DNA of 64,000 nt from Sthenelais limicola (Eukaryota > Annelida > Polychaeta > Phyllodocida > Sigalionidae). Shown piece after piece: positions 55,959-64,000 of this stretch. The stretch covers positions 10,293,172-10,357,171 of the forward strand of contig OW804097.1 in the NCBI GenBank assembly GCA_942159475.1. Reading direction: 5' to 3'. Each line of letters starts with the position of its first letter. Positions within the stretch are counted from its first letter, which is position 1. The notes under the pieces were generated by a model. It was not told the origin of the DNA. It made no database searches and saw only the letters and a program-made list of their open reading frames with translations. Made by a program: the position numbers and the translations under genes.

Positions 55959-56313
55959 CCATTATATTTGAAAAGATGAGATCAAGCCGATTCCAATGAT
56001 AGTAAACAGTCTAATAATCTAATAAGTATTTCTAGATTTTAAGTTTGATATTTTCGTTTTTGAAAAAAAAAGTTTCCAATATTTCTTGGGGTCACTAAAC
56101 AGTAAAATAACTAAATGTAGTCCATATGAGGACCTTTAAAACGAAAGGATGTATTACATAGATTGTCCTGAAATTTGAGACATCAATTGACATAACTATA
56201 AGTGACAAACTCTCCAAAAATCAGAACATTCCAATACTGTGATCTTGTAAAAAAAACACCTTGAAAAATATCAATTTTGCGACTTATGACTCATTTTCCT
56301 GAAACCCATCACA
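55959..56313 (+). mobile_element. Family B MITE, right part beyond the LTR element
   Basis: Begins with the duplicated CCAT, continues TATATTTGAAAAGATGAG, and ends CCTGAAACCCATCACA. Partner of 38158-38175. Confidence 0.9.
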
Positions 56314-56507
56314 TATATAGGAATTTGTGAGCAACATTCTACATAATTTTCTATATTGACCATTCCAGGGACCTCTTGTCTTCCATATTTTCTACTCTTG
56401 GTATATCTGAAATTTCCTATTACCACAAACAGGTGGATGACATGTATGTAAAATCTAATTAGCTGAAAGGACAATTTTATAAAATGATAATGCATCATTT
56501 CTTGCAG

Positions 56508-59499
56508 CCCAAGCAAGATTAAACCATGGGACGCAACCCATGAAGATGGACAGAAGATGGTCTCTGAAGATAAGGCACTACTCACTTTGCTGATCAATAA
56601 CATGGGACTTCTCACATCTGAAATGGTGCTGTCTGATAATTTCTGGGACCTTTTATTGCAGAAGAAAGTTATTGATGAAAAAATGAAATCTGAACTTCAG
56701 GTATTAGTACTTCTCCTTTCCTTTTTACTTTTACTCTTACTTTTTACTAGTTTGCTAGTTGACTCAGATCATTTGCTACCATTATTTTTTATCTTTAAGT
56801 AATCAAATTGTAGGGGTGTTTGGCAGAGCTGTGACAGTCACAGACAATATTCCTTTTCTATTCTTTATCTTGATGTACTAAATATGTATGAGAACGATTG
56901 TATGTGTGAAATGGAAATAGAATCTAATAATAATAAAGGCTTATAATAATTATGCACATACATAGCATGAGGGTTTTCTCACAATGATTTCACTTAACCA
57001 AGATTATTTTGCCATTACTCAACAACAAACCTTTTCCAATTCCCAGGAATTACAGGTGCTTGAATTGGTTGGGCACCTGATGAGAGGCAAGATGCACCAG
57101 GTGCACGGGTTCTTCTGGGTTCTGGTGAATACCAAGCAAGCCAAACTGTTGGAATTACTGGGTGTTCCAGCCAAGAACTACCTTGATGTTCAGCTCTTGC
57201 TGAAGTAAGCAATTAGCTTTTTTCACTAATAGTGACATTCTATATGGTGTAACAGTCAATGTGTTTCATTGTTTATTATTAATTGGGCTTCATTTAATGT
57301 AATGTTAGTCAATGTAATTTATAATGTTAAATATAATATAGAGATGGTGGAAGTGCATGGACTTCACATATGATATATAATGATAATGTCATGAGACAAA
57401 GAACATTCTCCCAGACTTACCCGGCATTATGAGGTATGGTATGAGAATGTGTCCTGATGGGGTGGGGGTAGCACAGGACTAGTGTAGTATAGTTTGAAAA
57501 TAAAATATTATGGTAGGTTCTCAGTAGGTTTGTCATTACATGAATGAGAATTGTATATCATGGAACAATTCATTTTCTTCAGAGCAACTGGGGTCAATTG
57601 CCCATCTTGTCTTGAAGTGTATTTAACCAAGGCATATATCCTGGTTCAGTGCGGGCACTACATATGTAGGCCGTGCGTCAAGGGTGCTAAGTTCTCAGTG
57701 GAGGAGGATAAAACCGAGGCCATTAAATGTCCAGTGCCAGATTGTGGTATGGTTACCAAGACACTGCCAAACATGGATGATGACATCGGGCTAGAAGAGG
57801 ATGCTGCATTCATGGAAATTGTTGGAGATCTCATGATGGGGCGTCCCAAAGAAGAAATTTGTCACCTCTGTTCTTGCAAGCTTGACCTTTCGTTCAGGAA
57901 GCATTTCTGCACAGGGTGCAAGAAGTTCCTGTGTGGTGCCTGCATCAGTAATCATGAAGGTAAAGACCATCAGATCATCCACAAGCATACTGCAGATGTG
58001 TGTTGCCTCCATGGAAAGAAAACAGAAACATACTGTTTGACATGCAATGTCTTCAGATGTGATTCAAGAGAAGAGAAGCCATGTGAGCATAAGGCTCCAA
58101 CCAAGGAAGACAAGATGAATACAAGCATTCAGAACATGGAAGCCATGACTCAAGAAATTGGTACTAAAGCAGAAGAGTTTGAGAAGCTGGATGTTGTAGT
58201 GGAGAAACATGGTACTGAAATGGTGGAGTTTGTACAAGAACATCAAACTGAGATGAAACGTGCGATTGATCAATGGTCAAATGATAATCTAACCTACATT
58301 TCAAGGATGAAGCGGGAAGTGAGTACATTATGTGGAATTGTATCTAACACCGTTAAGCGTTTTCAATTCAAAGGCGCCAACCATTCATATTCACTGGTTT
58401 AAAAAGGGTCAGAAAAAATTTCACCAATGAAATTATGTTGACAAAGAGACCCCCAGGTGCACATTTTGTATCCTTTACTACTTGGAGCCAATGTCTTGGA
58501 GCCAGATACAGCTCTGATTGGTAGTCCCAAACATGAAGTAAGCCATATTAATGATTTAGCTATGGCAAACATAGTCAGCGGTATTGATATGGGATTAGTT
58601 AGGTGGATGTCCAAATGCATTTGGACATTACAAGGACCCCAATATTTGTTTCAGAATGTTACATGATAACTATATAATCAGTATGTGAATGGTCTAAGGA
58701 TTTTCATTATATCACAATTTGGGGATAAATTAGACATTCATTGTATAACATATAAAGTGAAATTAGCATTTGATGAAAGAAAAGCAAGAATGGTGTCATA
58801 TCTGCATCCTTTATTCAATATATCTTCCTTATGCAGCATTTGGTGTCCTTGTTCCATTTTAGTGAGTCACTGAAAAATAAATAAATTTTTACCTAATTTG
58901 CACAAGTTGAACTACTTTTTTCTTTACCTTTAAGTCTTTTTAACTATCAACAAATTTGAATTATAACCAGGATGAAATTTTCATGCATTTCTCACAGAAT
59001 TTAATGTAAAAGAGTCCTCTGCGGCACAAAATTGCTCGAGAATCGGCTCAGCAGATTGGGCCCTTTAGGCTTGGTGTTTTCTAAGCCTCAACAATGTAGC
59101 TTAACGTCTATATCATGGGATTGCTTTCCTTATCTTCAATTAGTGCCCTTTGGGATTTAATTTTTGTATTATTAGTTATTTTATGTACAGTCCCCTTGTG
59201 GGGAACATATAGTAGGTCGTCTTCAGGGACTTTTGGGAATGAATCACATGAATGTATACACAAATATTTCAGCTTTATAACATAGAAGACAATATTTTCC
59301 AGGTGATGGTGAAGCACAAGCAGTCACTTCAATGGAAGGCGCTATCTGCAGATCTGATTGGTCTTCAAGCAGATCAGCCATGGGTGGACCTTCCCCTGGA
59401 CAAGCTGGACCTTACCTTGTCTCCTGAGGTGAAGGCATTTGTGTCTAAAGTCACAGATGGTGAACCTCCATCAAACATACTCTCTGGGGTTCCATATGT

Positions 59500-59577
<78 letters not shown>

Positions 59578-59618
59578 CCCTGCTCCAGCTCCTGCTCCTG
59601 CTCCTGCACCAACGAGAG
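56508..59618 (+). CDS. CARD plus TRIM-type (RING, B-boxes, coiled coil) gene, 5 to 4 exons seen in part
   Basis: Exon 1: 56508-56700, likely Met at 56557, donor CAG|GTATTA. Exon 2: 57047 or 57056 to 57204, donor GAA|GTAAGC. Exon 3: 57583 to about 58396 or the TAA at 58400. Exon 4: 59303-59618, donor GAG|GTGAGG. Phases join correctly (0, 2, 0). Exons 1-2 give about 97 helical residues that look like a CARD (DKALLTLLINNMGLL, DNFWDLLLQKKVID, LVGHLMRGKMHQVHGFFWVL). Exon 3 has a C3HC4 RING (CPSC, QCGHYICRPC, KCPVPDC), B-box 1 (CHLCSCKLDL to CISNHEGKDHQIIH), a B-box 2-like motif (CCLHGKKTETYCLTC) and a coiled coil. TRIM RINGs are usually E3 ubiquitin ligases and CARDs mediate self-association, so an innate-immune signalling role is likely but inferred. 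Exon 4 adds a linker with a Pro-Ala run. The exon 3 donor is weak, and the C-terminal exons were not found. Confidence 0.8.
58403..59302. other. Presumed intron of the TRIM-type gene
   Basis: No coding exon recognised; a TGATT-rich stretch and a few frames of under 75 codons without domains. The intron ends in TATTTTCCAG. Confidence 0.5.
59501..59609 (+). repeat. (CCTGCT)n microsatellite coding Pro-Ala
   Basis: About 18 hexamers in exon 4 of the TRIM-type gene, giving about 18 Pro-Ala dipeptides. Six-base slippage keeps the frame, so length can vary without breaking the gene. Confidence 0.92.
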
Positions 59619-59742
59619 GTGAGGAAAATCTATCATTACAGTGACTTAACTAGGCTTTATACTTAATGTTTAATGGAGAACTGGAATGTGTTCAGTCAAC
59701 CCATGCTTTTATGATAGACTTCTAGTTTGCATTAATATATAT

Positions 59743-59873
59743 GGGTCAAATTCCAGAGAATGTACAGTTTGTCTTCACCAATCCTATCAAATAACACAAA
59801 TTTAAGACAAACATGACTTTACAAATGCAGTTTAACCTAATCAAACAGATTGCTAGAAGCAATACAGGGCCAT
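59743..59873 (+). mobile_element. Family A MITE, 5' fragment
   Basis: GGGTCAAATTCCAGAG through GATTGCTAGAAGCAAT, then unrelated DNA. Only copy found to the right of the retrotransposon. Confidence 0.8.
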
Positions 59874-61770
59874 TCTCAGAAAAGCCAAATGATGTTGTTG
59901 CTCTTTCTGGGTCTCTGAAGCTGAGGAAAATAATAGTAATTGACTTTCTGTGATTAAATATTAATTTTCTGAGTGATGAGCATTTTTCTTTATGTACTAT
60001 TTGGTATATGTCCCATCAAGGTCATTTGGGGGTGAGTATGGAAATGGCCCCCCCCCCCTATAAATAGTATGTCCGTAGCACGATATTCAATATTTACATC
60101 TGTAAAAATATATAGAAAAAAATGAAATGATATGAAAAAACACCATAAACCAATAGAATACATTCTTAACTCTTGAAAAAAATGAAGATTTTAAAATTCC
60201 GCTGGACTAAGCCCAAACTTATTGTCCTCCAACTTATGTCACACTACGCGACGGCAGTCTTCAGGTGATCTGTGCTTGGTATTCAATAATATATATTAGT
60301 AAAGAATATGGGATTGTATTGTCCTAACATCAATGTGTTCTTAAAATTATACAAAATGATCCTCCTTTTATTAACCTAGGTCTGGTAGGGAGTTGAAGGC
60401 AAGACAGAACTACCAATTTTTTAAGGATGTCACGATATGCGACGGCCCTCCAGGGCTTATTATGAAATATAAAATTAGTTCAATTGTGTTGATATCTATT
60501 CCTATCATGGCCTTAATAAAATAGGTATAGAAAATAATTCTGCTTCAATTATTTTGCCTGGCATATCAGCTGACAATATCACGATACACGACTGTCACGA
60601 TACGCAACAGAATTTTGGGAAATGTTATGCATCGTGTTAAGGCTCACAGAGGAAAGGTAGTTTAAGGTACAAGCTAATTGTGTACATAGTAAGAACTGCA
60701 AAACTGTCAGTATCATGTAGGATTTTGAATGATCCACATCCATGAAGAACTTGCAAGACTATGACCGTTTTACTAAAACTATGTTTATTGTTAAATTACA
60801 TATTTACTTGTGGGGATGGGACAGGGTGAGGATGATCACACTTTACTCCCGGCAACTTGCAACATTCCCCCTTACAATATTACAAACTAAAATCGATGAT
60901 TTTTTGTATTATTTTCATATATTTTAAGGGTCAAGTGTGTGCGGGGGGGGGGGGGGGAACATAATCCCTGCTTTTTGGATTATTCTCTTTATCATATTAT
61001 ATTACATAATCTTTTTTATTTTGCTATAAATATTTGGGCCTTTCTTATTTATTATTTATGTATTTACATATTTTAACTTGATATTATACATTTGTCAGGA
61101 ACTAGTTCAAGCATCATAACAATGTGTTAAGATTATATCGTAGAACTGTCAGGAAAAAAAACTTTGTATGCCTATAGGTTTGTTTGAAGCTGTATCAATG
61201 CTGACTATCTAAACGATATATTTTCATTATTTAATGATGAACTGATGATATTTTATGAATTCAAACATTATAATAGTGTCTTGAGGAACAATAGAGGTTT
61301 TTTTCTCTATGTGTAATTTGGTTTAAAACAATATATTTCTATTATTTAATGATTAAATGAGAATCTTTTATGAGTTGTCATATGGCTGATGGTACAGATA
61401 ATCCTGATTAAATGTATAGAATGAATTCCATTTATTGCATTAGTACATTGTTTATCTCATTTGTCATCCAGGAGTATCCTCCCTCCTTCTCTCTCTTTGT
61501 CTCTTTATCTCTCTCTCGCTATCTGTCTATCACTTGTAAAGATTATTCCCATACTTATTATACTGATATTCATACTGAAATTTATACTGAAGTATTCAAA
61601 ATATCGCTCATATTGAGGGCCAATTACTCATATAATTCTAGTTCTTTCATGAATGGGATTCAATATTTGAAGATGTGTTGAAAAAGCTGAGATAGGGTGC
61701 CATTTTTTAAGGTTTAACCTGCCAAAGTGTACACATTGTGGGGCATTTACGCTGCAGCAAAGTAATAAAA
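59874..61770. other. Non-coding DNA
   Basis: No exon recognised. CACGATAYGCGACGGC-like phrases recur near 60240, 60428 and 60590. Poly-G lies at about 60943 and a TCTC-rich stretch near 61490. Confidence 0.5.
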
Positions 61771-61771
61771 A

Positions 61772-62690
61772 AACGCTATTTCTACTTGAATTACATTCCA
61801 AAGATGTTGAAATTCAGAAAGGGCATGACTTTCTACCCCCAAATGTGTAGTTTTGTCAACGCACCTTTTTTTAATATGGAAGATATGATAGAAAGTTTAC
61901 TATTGTATTCATTTGAGAACTTTTCAGCGGTATTGAACATTGGGTGAAATTCCATTGAGTGAGAAAATCGGTAGCAAGAGAGTGAAGAACAACATTTCTC
62001 TTCATAATACCTCAATATAAAGGTAGAAATTTGTAAAAGGTACGATTTTCTACCCCTAAATGTGAAGTTAAATTCTCAACATTTGTCAAGGAATTACAGA
62101 TGGGGGAGATGGATTTTGAGGGGGTTTAGAAGAGATGGAAGAGATGGGGGACCTATACATAGTATTCACATGACGTCACCCCAGTCAGCGGCTATCCTCA
62201 CTGGCAGCCATAATGTGTGGCAGCATAGATAGCGGGAGACACTAGATCGACAGGATTTCCCGTTTCCAATGTTTGTTAATGGCAATTATTCTCATTATTC
62301 CATCATGACACACTAAAAGAATGACCATATAATCTACCAGCATACTTTAGATAACATTTTCTAAAACTTTCGGAGGTGAAAACTGCATTTTTGAGGCTTG
62401 GAGCACTCATGTCCAGCTAAAGTTGACCCACATTATGGCAAGCCGCGGCGAGCGCCGTGACGTCAGTGAATACTATGTATAGGGCCTGGCTATACACTGC
62501 TACAGGCTACTTCCCCCACTCTTCCCCCCCCCCAAGGCAGTAGGCCTACAAGCGGGTAATTAATGAAACTAAAGTAATACACAATGCTATTTCTGCTTGA
62601 AATACATTGCCAAGATGTTGAAATTAAGAAAGAGCATGTTTTTCTACCCTCACATAGCCTACTATGTAGATTTATCAATGTTTATGAAGG
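61772..62690. repeat. Diverged direct repeat (about 95 bp, 2-3 copies)
   Basis: GCTATTTCTACTTGAATTAC with AAGATGTTGAAATTCAG and TTTCTACCCCCAAATGTG at 61776 recurs diverged at 62584. A partial copy (TTTTCTACCCCTAAATGTG) lies at about 62045. Confidence 0.7.
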
Positions 62691-62819
62691 GAAACTGTTC
62701 TTTCCTTGGTCCACACCAAAATTTCTTTTTTTTTTCAATATTTTTGTCATCTGTGGCATTATACATGAAAAGGTCTGATTCTCCTTAAAATTGCATCTGT
62801 GTCCATGGAGATAGCTCAT

Positions 62820-63155
62820 TCCCAAGTAGTCCAGTCCCTGAACATTTTGACCCGGCAAAAATTGGTATAAAGACAATTTTGGTGTCAAAAGAAGCGGAAT
62901 AACGAGTAGAATAACATATCCAAAATCCGCAAAAATCCGCTTTGGGGAAAATTTTTTATGTGCATTTTAATGGTTTTTTTATTGTTTTTTTAATATTTTT
63001 TTCCCACACCGAACCCCCGCCAAAATGGGATAAAGACACTTTTGGTGTCAAATGAAGCGCAATTTCAAGTAGAATAACATATCCAAAATTCACCAGAATC
63101 CGCATTGGGAATACATTTTTATGTGCGTTTGAATATTTTGAAAATTTAAGCATGT
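62820..63155. repeat. Tandem duplication of about 170 bp
   Basis: ATAAAGACAATTTTGGTGTC, AGTAGAATAACATATCC, AAAATCCGC and TTTTTATGTGCATTT at 62867-62972 recur as a diverged second copy at 63031-63135. Confidence 0.8.
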
Positions 63156-64000
63156 TTTTGTATAGACAATTTAATGAACTTGCATCGATTTTTAAGTAAT
63201 ATTTTGCTGTTCATTTACCCTCATTGAAGACAATGCATAGTCTTAGTTGCTAAATATTGTTATTTTACTGTGAATTAAAATAGTAATTAGCACATTTCAG
63301 TAATTAATGAGTCCGACCACGCCCCCCTGCCAATGGAACAATCCAGTCATAAATGGGCTTATGACCAGATTTAAGGAGGCTGGCCACAATTTCGAAAAGT
63401 CCTCAGATTTTCACCCAATTTTCTCCTTTCATAGTTTGAAGTATACTAAATTCAAAGACACCATTTATTAAATACCTTTTCATACTTAATTCCCCACTGT
63501 GGGGTCGATCTCTGCCATGAAACTTTACCATAGGCGGCAATGGGAAAATGTCACAATCCTACACATTTCCGCATATTTCATCAGGAAAAAGTGATTAGAT
63601 TTCTTTTAAATTCACATATACTATTCTTATCACTTTTTAGACCACAAAACTGTTAAATTTATTTGGTGTCCCCATACACAATTTTTTGGTAGAGTGTTGA
63701 AAGTGCCAGGTTCAGGCTGAGTCAGGGGTTGAGTTTGCTGCTATATTGCTGTATATATCATTATTGGCACTTGTCAACTCTAAAATCAACTGCCTAGAGC
63801 TAGATAATAGCTTCCTACAGCATTCTACCATATGTACACTTCTTATACACATTGATTTCAACAGAAATATCCATCTTCTATGCAGAAATCTAGGCCGTCA
63901 GCAATTTGTAAATAAACAGACCTGCACAAGATTAACAGATTGGAGTTAAACCATACATATGCCATAAAATTCCCAGAAATGTAACAGAAACAAATTATAT
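63156..64000. other. Non-coding DNA to the window end
   Basis: No supported exon, repeat border or RNA gene. Confidence 0.5.

Noticed and set aside
59439..59666. Poly-leucine frame, and a Gln/Glu frame on the other strand
   Set aside because: Shadow frames of the Pro-Ala microsatellite in exon 4 of the TRIM-type gene.
60240..60615. CACGATACGCGACGG-like phrases as a regulatory array
   Set aside because: Only three or four diverged occurrences with irregular spacing; not distinguishable from chance here.

Overview
This looks like nuclear DNA of an invertebrate animal. It is AT-rich, its one recognisable host gene is split by GT-AG introns, and most of the rest is animal-type mobile DNA. I see no bacterial features. 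The species cannot be fixed from the sequence; the mix of repeats and a CARD plus TRIM-type gene suggests a marine invertebrate (lophotrochozoan or invertebrate deuterostome), which is inference only.

Layout. 1-4300: non-coding DNA with a 54-bp minisatellite, a tandem duplication of about 0.36 kb and a scattered GTGATGATACAAAACA motif. 4300-33400: a dense field of two miniature inverted-repeat families. Family A is about 235 bp with GGGTCAG/GGGTGAAG ends; family B is about 410 bp with TGTGATGTGTTTCAGG ends. Among them lie three long foldback palindromes, a 12-bp minisatellite (12.6-13.76 kb), a 1.5-kb purine-only-strand repeat (20.28-21.81 kb), a C-rich tract, and a 1.88-kb TIR element nested inside a family B copy (29.3-31.2 kb). 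33.4-37.4 kb: a 4-kb element with long inverted repeats. It carries a LINE relic and a broken ORF of a widespread but uncharacterised invertebrate protein family.

38.2-56.0 kb: a Ty3/Gypsy-type LTR retrotransposon of about 17.8 kb, inserted into a family B element with a CCAT target duplication. Its 5' LTR is partly duplicated and holds a 2.87-kb CACTA-like element, which itself holds a family B copy. Its gag region holds a 2.83-kb TIR element. In order it encodes coiled-coil gag, a CCHC knuckle, protease, reverse transcriptase, RNase H, and integrase with a GPY/F-like domain and an unusual AT-hook tail. A long extra ORF follows, with an acidic N-terminus, two C2H2-like fingers and a coiled coil, where an env gene would normally sit. 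Every reading frame is interrupted, although the two LTRs are still nearly identical.

56.5-59.6 kb: a plus-strand gene with a two-exon CARD, then RING, two B-boxes and a coiled coil in one exon, then a linker exon with a Pro-Ala repeat. Its 3' end was not found. 59.6-64 kb: non-coding DNA with short local duplications.

The best candidates for something undescribed are the extra zinc-finger/coiled-coil ORF plus AT-hook integrase of the retrotransposon, the foldback class that keeps its architecture but not its sequence (one copy has an empty-site paralogue in this window), and the gag-inserted element whose ends resemble family A and whose interior is studded with a TACCGGGTA-type palindrome.
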